Assembly (NCBI GenBank): GCA_964006375.1
Contig: OZ023266.1
Span: forward strand, 18,322,090-18,386,089
Reading direction: 5' to 3'
Length of the DNA stretch: 64,000 bases
From: Tillus elongatus
Taxonomy: Eukaryota; Arthropoda; Insecta; Coleoptera; Cleridae
A model generated the notes under the pieces. The model searched no databases. It was not told where the DNA came from and saw only the letters and a list, made by a program, of their open reading frames with translations. A program made the translations under genes and the position numbers. Shown piece by piece: positions 49,973 through 62,689 of this stretch; the first letter of the stretch is position 1, and every line of letters begins with the position of its first letter.

Positions 49973-50196
49973 GGTTAGTAAAAAGTCCCGGAACGGTCGA
50001 ATATCTCTGTTATTAATGACGAATTTTTTTTGATTTTTGTAATAACAAATGGTTGCAAATAAGCCTTTTTTATAACATATTCACTTGTTTCTCACATCCG
50101 GTTAGGAAATGACTCCAACTTATTTTTTTTAATGGGACACCTTGTATTATTTACCATTTTTTGGATAAAAACCTACGTTCTGAAACATCAACATGT

Positions 50197-51500
50197 TTTT
50201 TTTTTGTAATTGGTGAGATAACACCACAAAAAATTAATAAATGATAACGTAAAATCAGGATTTGCATACCTGGTGTCAATAAAGCAGACAATTTGGGTGC
50301 TGCATTTATATTGTCACCTGTTAATTGTGGTCATTGTTTGGGTTTTTCTTGTGCAATTAAAAATGGCAGTGAAACTCCCAAAATCTGAGCGCATTGACGT
50401 CTTGATGAAGTACGGATATGGTGATCGCCAACGATCGTTGGAAGAAAATCGCACTTTATTTAATACTGTTCATTCGGATAGGCAAATTACTAAAAGTATG
50501 GTGCACGGGCTTGTTAAAAAGTATGAGGAATTTCGTCAAGTAAAGGATTTGTCAAGAAGTGAACGTCTAATAACAGCAAGTGACGAAGACACAAGGTTGA
50601 ATGTTCTAGTATCAGTCCAAGAAAATCCACATGTATCTACAACAGAATTGAGTCAAATTCATGACATATCTCAAAAGTCTGCTCACAAAATCCTGAAACC
50701 TGAAAAAATGAAACCCTTTAAAATGCATGTGGTTTCTGAAATAATGATGGTTGACTTATTCAAGCTCGGCCTAAATTTGTAAACGAAATAGTTTTTTTCA
50801 GACAAAGCAACATTTCATCTGAATGGTACTGTTAACAGGCACAATTGTCGTTTCTGTTTAACAGAGAACCCTCATTGGATGGAGGAAGTCCATACGCACT
50901 ATCCTCAAAAAGTGAATGTGTGGGCTGGCTTGGTCGGAAACAAATGAATTGGATCTTTCTTTATTAGAGGAAATTTAAATGGTGATACCTAACTGAATTC
51001 ATTGGGAAACCAAATTATACCAGCACTTAGGGCACAAATCAAAGAGACCTAATCATCCAAGCGATAATATTTGGTTTTAACAAGATGAAACTCCGCCACA
51101 CTTTACGAGTAATGTCCGTGATTATTTGGACCAAATATTTCCTGGCTGCTGGAGCGGACGCAGAGGAGCAATCGCGTGGCCAGCTCGTTCTCCAGACCTG
51201 TTGCCACTGGACTTCTTTTTGTGGGTTCACTTGAAATGTCAGGTGTATAAAAGACGACCTAATGATCTGGAACAATTACAGGAGCGGATAACTGAAGAAG
51301 TTAATCATATTACCCCAGAGATGATACAAAATTCAGTGAGACATTTTGTTGATTGACTGTCAAGTTGTAGACGAAGCACAATTTGAACAATTACTTTAGT
51401 TGAAATCATATTACGAACTTTTATAACAGATATCTTCATCTTGCATTATGAATATTTTATAAAATTTTTCGTGGTGTTATCTTATTAATTACAAAAAAAC
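50197..51500 (+). mobile_element. Mariner-type element with ~30 bp inverted repeats
   Basis: The left end tttttttgtaattggtgaga with taacaccac is inverted at the right (gtggtgttatcttattaatt then acaaaaaaa). The element sits between the left foldback arm and the TA element. The transposase inside is decayed. Confidence 0.75.
50363..51356 (+). pseudogene. Mariner-type transposase, D-41-D, decayed
   Basis: The N-terminus MAVKLPKSERIDVLMKYGYG and HDISQKSAHKILKPEKMKPF form the helix-turn-helix part. After a frameshift come FSDKATFHLNGTVNRHNCRF (first Asp) and VNVWAGLVGNK with a stop. After more lesions come QQDETPPHFTSNVRDYLDQI (second Asp) and WPARSPDLLPLDFFLWVHLK (third Asp, 41 residues later). 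The C-terminal ITPEMIQNSVRHFVD runs to a stop at 51354. The usual Gly-Ala after the second Asp is Glu-Thr here. Confidence 0.85.
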
Positions 51501-52917
<1,417 letters not shown>

Positions 52918-53145
52918 TATTTCAGAACTTAGTTTTTTATCCTGCGTCTGAAAATGGAAAATAATACAAGGTGTCCCATTTAAAAAGAACAAGTTGGAGT
53001 AAATTCCTGTTAAACTGGAAGTGAGAAAAAGTGGATGTGTTAAAAAAAGGCTTATTTGTGACCATTCGTCATTACAAAAAGCCAAAAAAATGGCGTCATT
53101 AATAACAGAGATATTGGACCGTTCCGGGACTTTTTACTAACTCAT

Positions 53146-54487
53146 CTGTAATACACCTGTATGTAGTATGGAACGCGTTCACCAAGTGATGGCAACAAAA
53201 ATTAATGTATTAATTTGACGTTTATCATTTCCACTTGAAAACAGCCTTTGTCTTAAGATTTGGTAAACTAATAACGTATGTATAATAATCTGTTAAATAA
53301 AGATGAACGCTAGCTTAGAATTAGCGGCTTTGGAAAAAACTCCTCCTTTTAAGCCCATCGTTAAACATATTTCATACAATGAATTACTAAGCTAATACAA
53401 AGTAAAATTTGTCGCATCTGAAAAAGAAAATGAAACCATCTTTGAACTTTCCGATCAAGTTTGTTTTTCAATCACCTTATTTGACATTGACAAGTATTGC
53501 ATGTAACAAGCGGTTCAAAAATCATTAGGTCAAAGCTTTTGTTTACAGAATGTATCTACAAACACACACACACACACATAAAAACACACGTACGCACGCG
53601 AGAACGCAGTCTTCGGCCGCCTGGATGGGTTCTCAATTGCAAATATTTTTTGTCCAGCCTGACATGTTCTGAGTTTCCGTAAGAAATAGAAGTCCGAAGG
53701 AGTTAAATCGGGCGAGTGGGCTGGATGCGAAAGTTTAAAGCGAATTTCAGTAATTATAAAAGACACAGTTGGGCCGGTATATTTTTAACAACAATTAGCT
53801 GAATTTTTGTTAAAAACACTTCTACGGAAATTGAGTAAAAAAATGTTTTAGGACAAAACTCATTAAAACATTGTTTTCCAGGGAGATCGCAACAAGAAAT
53901 ATTTTACAAAACCTTGCAAAATTAGCAGTGTAAAAACTTGTTTAAAAAAATTTGCAAAAAAAAACATTTGACACCAAAAGTAATAAAAAAAAAATTCACG
54001 CTAAACCACACTCATTTTCATGATAATTTATTTATAAAATTTAACAATAATGCCATAACAATTTTTTTCCCCGAAGATTTGCTGTTCAAGTGCACAAATT
54101 GAAAATTATATAGCTAATATGTTACTAAATTGAACATTATATACTTAATTTATTAAAATGGAATAAAAAAAAGTTTGGATGCAACAAATATTTTGCACTC
54201 ATTTGAAGAATTGTTTGAAAATACAAAAGTCGTTACCCCTCTATAAACGAAATTCTCTTATGTAAATTCAATAAAAATGTCTAACTTTCCACAGAGTCTC
54301 GAACCCGTGGAAGCAAAGAGTAATATAGGCAGAAAGACCGTCGTATTTGCATGTCACAAATTGTTAGAGATATCTTATTTATGTAGTTATTTAGTTTGTC
54401 AGTTTAAACTTTTATTTGACATATGTAGAACAAACAGATGTCAAAATGACAACACTAATAATCTTATTTAACATAATTATGTCTCAG
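53146..54487. other. Mostly unassigned; (AC)n run
   Basis: An (AC)n run lies at about 53562-53577. Apart from the mariner fragment listed next, no gene is recognised. Confidence 0.35.
53640..53770 (-). pseudogene. Classical mariner transposase C-terminal scrap
   Basis: Minus-strand frame KLSHPAHSPDLTPSDFYFLR then KLRTCQ matches the third catalytic block of mariner proper ('PPYSPDLAPSDYHLF'). It is a different lineage from the D-41-D copies in this window. Nothing else of the element is seen. Confidence 0.7.
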
Positions 54488-54616
54488 CTTTTAGTGAATT
54501 TTTATTTAAAAAAAAAGCCACTAATAGAGCGGTATCGATGGTGAGACTTTGCAAAAATTTCAAATGAGCGCGAACTTGAACCATTAGAGCCCATGTCCTG
54601 GGACAGTTTTAATTTC

Positions 54617-54715
<99 letters not shown>

Positions 54716-55027
54716 AACCGAAACTCAAAAAGTACTTAATCGATGTTGATGAAACTCGCCAAGTACCTTTATTTTATTAATAGCTTGAATGAGTTCGTTA
54801 ACCAGGACAATCGGACAAGGTTTTCAGGTAAAATTTTGAGTTTTCTTTCAAAAAAGCTTTTTATCTCCAAAAATTACAAAGCTATTTTCTTAATATGGTG
54901 AATACGTTGCCTTGAGAACGACCTTAGTAAACACCAAAATTCAACTTTCTAGGTGTATAGAGAATTGAGTTATTTGCATTTGAAGCATTTAATGAAAATT
55001 CGTTACCATAACGCACTTGCTGCGTTC
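54488..55027 (+). mobile_element. (TA)n-core element, diverged full-length copy
   Basis: 5' end tttagtgaatttttatttaa, ttcaaatgagcgcgaacttg, (TA)n at about 54621-54712, the right half (cgatgttgatgaaactcgcc) and the 3' end cgttaccataacgcacttgc then tgcg. It is diverged from the 38001 copy throughout. Confidence 0.8.
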
Positions 55028-55579
55028 CGAACTTTTCTGCAATATTTTCTTCCACAAGACTTAACTTTAATATTTTTATATCTTTTTTCAATAATTCGCT
55101 AAAAATCATATGATATAATTAGTAGAATTTGATAAAAACTAAAAAATAAGTAAAGAAAGTATTAACGTTATACGGATATTCGAACCCACAAGTTAAGAAA
55201 CAAAATTAGACGTGCAACCATTGCAAGTAATTATCACTTCGCAAATGTAAGTTTGGGGGATGATATAGTTAAAATCTTAGTGACTTTTTTCAAATGCATT
55301 TAACCCAATTTTCCGTATAGCTAGGAATCTGAAGTTTGATGCAAGCTATAATAGCCTTTATCAAAGCTATCTACCCAGCAAATTTTATCAACAGAACTTT
55401 ATTAAATTAAAGTCCATACTACATACAGACTTGGAGACTACTTCTCTGGCTTCACTGTTGGTTTTTGTAGGTGAAGGACGTAGCCAGCGCGTGAGCTAAC
55501 TGGAGCAAGTGGCCCTTCGAATTCTGGAAGTTCTAGGATGTTCTTCAATGCTTCTGTGACTATAGTTTCGCTGCTTGAC

Positions 55580-55795
55580 AAATCTACATTTGCAAAACAT
55601 ATTATTGATACCGAACATAGACCTACAATAAATAACTGCATACAACCACTACATTTTTATAATGACAAACGTAAACTAGACTTTTTTGAATCTTTAGAAG
55701 TCAAAAGGCACACACACGACAATAACTACCTTGTTCTAAACAAGCAAACTGATTTAATGAATTCCCCTTTCTTGGATATTCTTCTTTCTAATTAA
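55580..55795 (+). pseudogene. PLE-B endonuclease C-terminal remnant
   Basis: The frame KSTFAKHIIDTEHRPTINNC then PLHFYNDKRKLDFFESLEVK and LVLNKQTDLMNSPFLDILLS matches the end of Penelope-like proteins after the GIY-YIG core ('KSAFA.H......LN.LE...I......LN.QTD...SPLL'). It ends at a natural stop at 55793. The upstream RT and GIY-YIG core are missing; the ORF's first 14 codons come from the inverted terminal repeat. Confidence 0.8.
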
Positions 55796-56131
55796 ATATG
55801 TCAAAGAAAATAAATGTAACTATTATTTCAAAAAAGTTGTAATAAAATAATGAGTTGATGTATGTCGATATTTTCGTATAGAGACTACTTTTATACTGTT
55901 ATTGTTTAGTTATTTTATTGTTGTTATCATAGTTATTATAGGCTAGTTCTAGTTTTTATGTTAAATATTGACATACATCACATAGACATTTTGAAAACCT
56001 CATTTATGTTTCTGTTCTATGTTTCATTTTATTTTCAATTTAATAAATTTTTTTGATCAAAACATCATATCATAACATAGCAACAGATATTTATTTGTAG
56101 TTGTCATGATTTCGTACTAATTCAATTTTAA

Positions 56132-56174
56132 TCTGTCTGAAAATGCTGTCAAGCAGCGAAACTATAGTCACAGA
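56132..56174 (+). ncRNA. Hammerhead-like motif, PLE-B type
   Basis: Stem I tctgt/acaga (five pairs), core CTGAAAA (consensus CTGANGA), T, stem II gctg/cagc (four pairs, loop tcaag), GAAAC, palindromic stem III acta/tagt, and GTC. The only departure from the consensus core is A at the G8 position. It lies in the 3' terminal repeat of PLE-B. An inverted partial copy (3' half only) is at 55554-55579. Confidence 0.65.
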
Positions 56175-56306
56175 AGCATTGAAGAACATCCTAGAACTTC
56201 CAGAATTCGAAGGGCCACTTGCTCCAGTTAGCTCACGCGCTGGCTACGACCTTCACCTACCAAAACCAACAGTGAAGCCAGAGAAGTAGTCTCCAAGTCT
56301 GTATGT

Positions 56307-56955
56307 AGAACTTTATTATTTTCGAAGATATGTTGCATTCGTTTGGCTATAATTTGTCCTAATTTGTCAAACAGCATCTGTTTCCTGTGATGGGCTTGTA
56401 AAAACGAGCCAATTCCACCTCTGAGCAATATCGATTCAAAACAGCAGCAACTCCTTTTTAATTTTTAACCGTGATTTAATACCCGCCCTAATAACTTAAG
56501 TGGGGAGCTCCAGTTATGATGTACAGTTTTTCATCTTATAGCAGAAACTCTGGGGGAAAAACAGTAAAGTTTAAGCGAGGCTAGTCAAACTTAATTAGTC
56601 ATCAAACTTGAATGGGGCCTCGATTACTTTACTTGGTCTCACCGTTTTGTTGCCATTTATTTATTAATTAGTGTACACAATGAGAACAAATTATCGATTC
56701 TTAATAAACAGTTTCCCGCAAAACTTGTTTACCTACCAATATACGTGTTCTAAGCTTAAGAATAATTTTACAACAACTAAAATAGAGTTTCTGTTATACA
56801 ATTAAACTGCATTGAACACCAAAGGAGCTGCGAAATTATTTTTTGTACTACCTATTATTACACCTATTTGACTATGTCAAATAAAGTGATCAGCAAAAAG
56901 ATCGGCAAAAGCATTTTTTAGCACAATAAATTAATTAGCTGTTACTTCTTTAAAC
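56307..56955. other. Unassigned sequence
   Basis: No gene or repeat is recognised. Confidence 0.35.
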
Positions 56956-56959
56956 GTTG

Positions 56960-57255
56960 TTTTACTTTCACAACGTGTGGTAGTATCGCATCGGCGACAA
57001 AAATTTCAAAGACTTTTTTTCGATTAAGCGTCGTAAAAAAGGGTCAAAACAATTAGAAAACATCATTTGGGAACGAATTTTTTCTGTCAGTCGGTCTGTC
57101 GGTTTTTTGGTCTGTTGTTCTGTCGGCCTGTCGGTCTGTCGGTCGGTCAGTCTGTCGGTTTGTCGGTCTGTCGGTCTGACGATCTGTCGGTCTCTATGTC
57201 TGTTTGTTTGTAACCACGATAACTTTAGAACGCATTGATATATCGTCTTCAAATT
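56960..57255 (+). mobile_element. (GTCY)n-core element with expanded core
   Basis: The core at about 57085-57200 is a long run of GTCY tetranucleotides (gtcggtctgtcggtcggtca and similar). Left: gtagtatcgcatcggcgaca and attaagcgtcgtaaaa. Right: aaccacgataactttagaac and tatcgtcttcaaatttggta. It stops where a mariner-type terminal sequence starts at about 57250. The ORF of Thr-Asp-Arg-Gln repeats on the minus strand is only the translated repeat. Confidence 0.8.
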
Positions 57256-57665
57256 TGGTATACAGTGAGTCCCAAATTGGATGGAAATGTTTTGCTATCT
57301 CCGTTATTATTAGAGATATGGAGACGGTTAAATTAGCAATGTTTTGTAGAATTTCATGCTTGTTCCAAATATTACTTTATCTTGCACTGCCTTTTTTCGT
57401 TTTCGAGTTATTTTGAAAAAAACAAAATTTGTCGATTTTTTTCTTCAATATCTAAGTAGGGGTTGATCTGACATACATAAGACTTCCACATTATCAGGAC
57501 ACTTTTTACAGGGTAATCTTTTTGTGCTATTCTCAACTTTGGATTGTCATTTGTCTCTGAGCTACAGGTATCAACATTTGTTTTATTATGGCAGCCATAT
57601 TGGATTTTGAAATTTTCTTCTCCCGTTTCACACCCCTTCAACAGATTGGGCACAGAAAATATAGG
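57250..57665 (+). mobile_element. Mariner-like terminal fragment or MITE
   Basis: It starts cagtgagtcccaaattggat after TA, typical of this superfamily's ends, and continues about 400 bp with tatggcagccatattggatt. No transposase is visible and the second end is not clear. Confidence 0.4.
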
Positions 57666-58261
57666 AATTTACTTAAAATTGTCAGTTATTATTGAAGGAA
57701 AATAAAACTTGTTCTAGGTGTACAACGTTAAGTGAAACGACGTAAATTATTGGAAATGAATATTGTACATACATATGTACATATTCGTGACTGCAAAATG
57801 ATTAAAAAACAGTATTAATTTACGTATATATTATGTACTTCTTTTTTACCTACTATTTTGGACTTTTTTTCGAATAACAACCGAATCAGTTTCACGGTTA
57901 AAGGATACATTTGCCTACAACAAACTGCGACGCTATAATGAAACAACGTTAAATGAGACGAAAACCATTTCAGGTGATGGGATAGAAAAATGTTAAAACA
58001 GTAAAATAAGCTTTTGTACTCCAAAAAAAAAAACAAGATTCCTATAAGACGTAATACAATAGTGCATAATAGTCCATGGAAACAGTAGGTACATACCATA
58101 TTCAACTGACAAATTATTTTGACAAATGTCAGATTTACTTTCAAAGTGACATGTAAATACGTATTTAGTTTTCTGACATTTTTAATACAAATATAGGCAT
58201 GCTCTTCTTAAATTCAAATTTATGTTTGGCCATAACAATTTTACTCATAGAATTCGATACA
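57666..58261. other. Unassigned sequence
   Basis: AT-rich. A 109-codon minus-strand frame (57815-58144) has no recognisable domain. Confidence 0.35.
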
Positions 58262-58830
58262 ATTTTAGTGACTTTTGAATTTTGCAAAGATTTCTTTAAA
58301 TGAGCGCGAACTGGGCCCTATAGAACCCATATCCGGGTAGTTTCAGTTTTTATCTGTTTTTATGTATACCGGGGGACGCATTTCTAGGGTAAAACTCAAT
58401 ATATCCATTATAGAAGATATGAGAAAAAATTGTATATGTTAATTATACGATGTCTGGAGCTGCACCTTATAAAATTATTTTTACTTATGGCCCATAAGTC
58501 GCTGGTGATACAATTTTTCCCCTAATCGAACACGTCTTATATTATTGCAATTTTTGCATTTTCCATCGAATGATAACGCATGTTTGTAAGAAAATAAATT
58601 CGGGACTCAGCAAGTGCGTTATGGTAGAGATTTTTTATAAAATGTTTCTTTAGATAGGTTAATTTACTATTAACCTAAGGTTGGTTACCTAGGAGACCAG
58701 TTTTTTTGGGCACATTTTAAGTTTATTTTCGGAAGATTTTTGTACATTTTCAAACAATAAAGTTATTTTGATGAAATATGGTACATTGTTTCTCCTATAT
58801 AGGTTATACTGGTAACCAAATTTGATTTAA
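58262..58830 (+). mobile_element. (TA)n-core element family, copy without TA tract
   Basis: The 5' part (ttagtgacttttgaattttg, ttaaatgagcgcgaactggg), the block taccgggggacgcatttcta, the middle block and the inward hairpin end ctcagcaagtgcgttatggt near 58606 are present. It runs to ggttatactggtaaccaaat. The expected (TA)n tract is missing. Confidence 0.7.
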
Positions 58831-59240
58831 AAATATAGAAAACTTGATTCTGGAACGATTTTTTTGGTCTGTCGGTTCGTAGGTCTGTTGGTTTCTCGGC
58901 TTGTACGTCTGTCTGTTAATACGCGCAATAACTTTCGAACGAATTGAGCTGTCATCTCCAAATTTGGTACCCAATTAGCACCCGACAAAGGAACGCTTCG
59001 AATGGTTTTTGGGTAAGATCTCTTCAGGGATAGGGGATAAATAAGGGGTGATTGATATGTTTTTAATAAAATTAGAGTAATAAAACGTTTTAAAAGTTTA
59101 TGGGTATAGGAATAAAAATATTTTCTTTGTGGTCAAGTTGTGGGCCCTAAATTCATTCCATGAGAATTTCTTACTGCAGAGAATAAATTATCACAACTAT
59201 GTGGAAGTTATGATTCAATTTGCAGCACTATATTTAGTTG
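58831..59240 (+). mobile_element. (GTCY)n-core element copy
   Basis: It contains attctggaacgattttttt, a short gtctgtcggttcgtaggtct core, caataactttcgaacgaatt, aaggaacgcttcgaatggtt, gggataaataaggggtgatt and gtgggccctaaattcattcc. It directly follows the TA element. Confidence 0.75.
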
Positions 59241-60075
59241 TGTCCTATTACTTCGTAATACGCCAACTTTTTCAATAAAATATGGTGACTGATGGAGTTA
59301 AATGCCATTGATAAGTCAGCGGATATTATTTCAGCTTGCTCGATGCTACTTTTGAGCGTATAATTTGGTTTGCGATTACGATAACAGCTGTTGTTGTCGA
59401 AAGTTTACTTCGGTAACCATGTTGACTGCTGCTGAACATTTGTTTCCCTTCAAAGTTGTAACGAAAAATATATGGAACCCCACGTTGTGGAGACAGTGTA
59501 AAGAAGAATATAAATATAACACATATAATATAACATAAATTAACTCAGGACTTGGGTTTAGACACTTGCAGTTGGTAGGTTTCAAGATGCACAAATGACA
59601 CTCAGGTGTTATGAGTAAAATCAGTTTATTAAAAGATTATTGAAGTTATACAATGCAGCAAATTTAATCAAGCAAATTTAATAAATGAAAAGCTATGAAT
59701 TAAATACTTTAACATGGCATATAGCACTGTAAAAATGAGTTGTGGAGCATATACTACTTTAAAAAGAAAACCACATATAAATAATGTACTTAACTCCAGC
59801 TTTAGATTGCTGCCTCCGGAGTGGTGATCACATTTGTCTAGCCCTGGATGTTGGAGTGGCCTCAGAGACTTTGTGGGGAAACGGCGCCGTTCAGCATATG
59901 TCATCTATCTAGATGATGATCCCACGGTTTCATTCAGAGAGGTGTTGTTAAGAGCTGCATATATCCAGGTGTTGTTCACAGTGCTGCTAGAGGGCTGCAT
60001 CTATGCAGGTGTTGTTCACAGGGCTGCTCCCAAGCAGTTTCATTTAGAGAGGTGTTGTTTAAGATCTCATTGAAG
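59241..60075. other. Unassigned sequence, partly repetitive
   Basis: At 59930-60060 there are degenerate forms of the minisatellite that follows (caggtgttgttcacag occurs twice). No gene is recognised. Confidence 0.4.
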
Positions 60076-60230
60076 GGGCTGCTCCCAAGCGGTTTTATTT
60101 AGTGTGTTGTTTAGGGCTGCTCCCAAGCGGTTTTATTTAGAGAGTTGTTTAGGGCTGCTCCCAAACGGTTTTATGTAGGGTGTTGTTTAGGGCTGCTACC
60201 AAGCGGTTTTATTTAGAGAGGTGCCATTTA
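60076..60230 (+). repeat. 38 bp minisatellite, about four units
   Basis: Units start gggctgctcccaagcggttt at 60076, 60114, 60152 and 60190. The first three are exactly 38 bp long with a few substitutions, and the fourth is slightly longer and degenerate at its end. Less regular relatives occur upstream from about 59930. Confidence 0.85.
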
Positions 60231-60522
60231 GGCATGCTGTTTTCCGACTAAAATTTAGCTGATATCATTTCTTGGCTAATTTGAAACAGAAGAGAGCGTG
60301 GCATGCATTGCAAGCATTTATAAAGATTCTCTTATCTAAACACGTCACGGAGCTACCGTGGCTGGAGGCGTGTTCCACTGAGTTGGGTGCGGTAGAGTAA
60401 CCGACCGCCGAGTTTAACGTCACTGAAGGGACTTAGACTCTGACGTCACAATAGGGGTTGATTCAGAAGCTTAAAAGTGAAAGACGTTAACGCGTGTGAC
60501 ATGTCACGCTTATTAAATACAC
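60231..60522. other. Unassigned, GC-richer sequence
   Basis: Base composition is more even than average (cgtcacggagctaccgtggc, accgaccgccgagtttaacg). It might be part of an LTR or host sequence. No ends could be defined. Confidence 0.35.
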
Positions 60523-61951
60523 ATTTTCGGACCAAGCAAAATATCTGGGAGTTATCCTAGATAAGAAGTTCAACTGGGACAGACAGTTAGAAAATGTTAT
60601 CCGCAGGGCTAAGATGTCCCTGTGGACCTGCCGGAGAATCTGTGGGAACAACTGGGGAACAAACCCCCAACAGATGTACTGGCTCTATGTAGTGGTTATC
60701 AGACCTATGATAACATATGGAGCCATAGTTTGGTGGCCTAAGGTACTTCGCGGTACCGCGAGGGCCAAACTGGCTCATCTACAGAGACAAGCATGTCTGA
60801 TGATAACGGGAGCGATAAGCACCGCACCATCAGTCGCTCTGGAGGTCCTCCTCAATATTCCCCCACTTCACATATGGTTGGAGAGGGTGGCGAGGTGGAC
60901 AACGTACAGACTAATACAAACGGCAGATAACATGCCGAGGGAAGTCAGTCTGAGGGGGTCCGGACTCCTTGATGACAGTGATTGTCACAGGATTCTGGGA
61001 ATGGTCTCGGACTTGATGCCTACAAAAATCAGCAGAGATCTGTCTTTCAAAACCGTCCTCCCGGAAAGGGAGGACTGGGATCGGAACCAATCGACCCTGT
61101 TGAGAGCGGACCTCTGCTGGTACTCTGACGGCTCCAAAACCAATATGGGAGTAGGAGCCGGCGCATATGGGGGCAGCACCGATGCTAGACTATCAGCTAG
61201 CCTCGGCAAGTACGCAACCATACACCAGGCAGAAGTTTATGCCATCGAGATGTGTGCAAGGGAAAGCTTAAAAGACCTATGCACAAACAAATCGATAAAG
61301 ATATATGCAGATAGCCAAGCTGCAATAAAGGCTCTTGGTTCCTACCGGTGCAATTCAAAGACGGTATGGAGTTGTAAATCTGCCCTTAACGAATTGGGCA
61401 GCTGTAATGAGGTGTTGCTGGTCTGGATACCGGGTCACTCGGACCATGATGGCAACGTTGCGGCAGACGCGCTTGCCAGGAGTGGTGCCCAGTGTGACTT
61501 TGTCGGACCAGAACCGGTGCTGGGTATAACATCTTGCACAGCAAAACGCACCTTAAAGACCTGGACAGATAGAAGGACAATTCAATATTGGCAAAATCTT
61601 CCAGGATTAGCTCACTCTAAGGCCTTCATAAATGGCCTGTCTGAGTCAAGGGCTAAGAAACTTCTAGAGTTGAACAGACAACAACTGAGTACTCTAGTCG
61701 GCCTGTATACAGGACACTGTCGCTTGCGGCATCACATGCACCGTATTGGGATCGGCCAGGAGACCGAGTGCCGGCTGTGTATGGAGAATGACGAAACAGC
61801 AGAGCACGTGCTGTGTTCCTGTCCGGCAGCGGATAGGACTAGACACCTGCTCTTTGGCAAGGTAAAGCTTGCTCCAGAGGATCTGGATCAACTTTCGCCC
61901 GCAAAGGTTATCGACCTCTGTAGGAGGCTGGATTTGTTGGGCGAAATATAG
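60523..61951 (+). pseudogene. LINE ORF2 C-terminal half: RT thumb, RNase H, zinc knuckle
   Basis: The open frame continues upstream of its first ATG (60614) to near 60524 (KYLGVILDKKFNWDRQLENV), so it is a 5'-truncated polyprotein. Order: RT thumb/connection (YVVVIRPMITYGAIVWWPKV), RNase H from about residue 170 (CWYSDGSKTNMGVGAGAYGG, HQAEVYAIEMC, KIYADSQAAIKAL, VWIPGHSDHDGNVAADALAR), and a C-terminal CCHC-like motif (CRLCMENDETAEHVLCSCPA). The four RNase H acidic residues are all present. The layout fits the RNase H-bearing I/LOA/R1 group. The frame of about 475 codons has no stop, so the insertion is fairly young. Confidence 0.9.
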
Positions 61952-62042
61952 ACATTAGGCGTGAGCCACAATAGACCTTATGGTCGCGGTGGAGGGACCG
62001 ATATGGACCACTCACAAACTAACCTAACCTAACCTAACCTAC
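60523..62042 (+). mobile_element. 5'-truncated LINE with RNase H and (CCTAA)n tail
   Basis: A 9 bp direct repeat taaatacac flanks the insertion (60514-60522 and 62043-62051), marking it as one retrotransposition event. The 5' end begins inside the RT. The 3' end is four to five copies of cctaa (about 62018-62040). It has one long open frame. Confidence 0.85.
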
Positions 62043-62051
62043 TAAATACAC

Positions 62052-62559
62052 GCGACATGTTACAAAGTAATTAATCGGCCCTACTTTCAAAATTTCCTCA
62101 AAAATTTAAAATAAAGTTTTTAAATAACTCGGTAGATAAAACGTTAATATCATTATTGGTTCCGGTTGTAATAGGTGTTGTTGGTGATGAAATTGCTATA
62201 GTTTATTACAATTGCAAAATTAATTGTCATAAACCTATTTGATGTTTTGTTGTTATAAACACAAATATGCTTGCTCATTTGTAGCATCATTATGGTTGGA
62301 ACAATTATTATTAAAATCATCTGATAATGCGTCGAAAACAGAATTAGTATTTATTGCACTACTTTGCCTGTTATGTAAATACGACAAGCCCTCTAGTTTA
62401 GTGGTTGAAATTATTAACATCACTCTAAAAATCAAACCATAACGCCACATATTAATAGGTAGCAATTTAGGGTGATTATTACGTTATTTCAAACTGTGGA
62501 TTTGTGGAAAGTGCAAATAACTTGTGTATCTGCTAATTTACTGTAGAGATATTCTTTAC
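62052..62559. other. Unassigned sequence
   Basis: No gene or repeat is recognised. Confidence 0.35.
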
Positions 62560-62689
62560 ATACAGACTTGGAGGCTACTTCTCTGGCTTCACTGTTGGTT
62601 TTTGTAGGTGAAGGACGTAGCCAGCGCGTGAGCTAACTGGAGCAAGTGACCCTTCGAATTCTGGATGTTCTAGGATGTTCTTCAATGCT

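Larger units (their letters stand above)
55410..56306 (+). mobile_element. PLE-B, 3' part flanked by inverted terminal repeats
   Basis: The left terminal repeat is minus oriented (acatacagacttggagacta...gctgcttgac, to 55579). It is followed by the endonuclease C-terminal coding part (55580-55795), about 340 bp of 3' UTR, and a plus-oriented terminal repeat with a hammerhead-like motif (56132-56174), ending agtctccaagtctgtatgta. The same order occurs inverted at 62560-63425. Confidence 0.8.

Noticed and set aside
56968..57252. Minus-strand ORF with Thr-Asp-Arg-Gln repeats
   Set aside because: It is the translated (GTCY)n core of a repeat element; other copies do not keep the frame.
59834..60073. 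79-codon ORF before the minisatellite
   Set aside because: It runs through diverged minisatellite units and has no domain.
62018..62040. Interstitial telomere
   Set aside because: The (CCTAA)n is only four to five units and lies inside a target-site duplication as the 3' end of a LINE.
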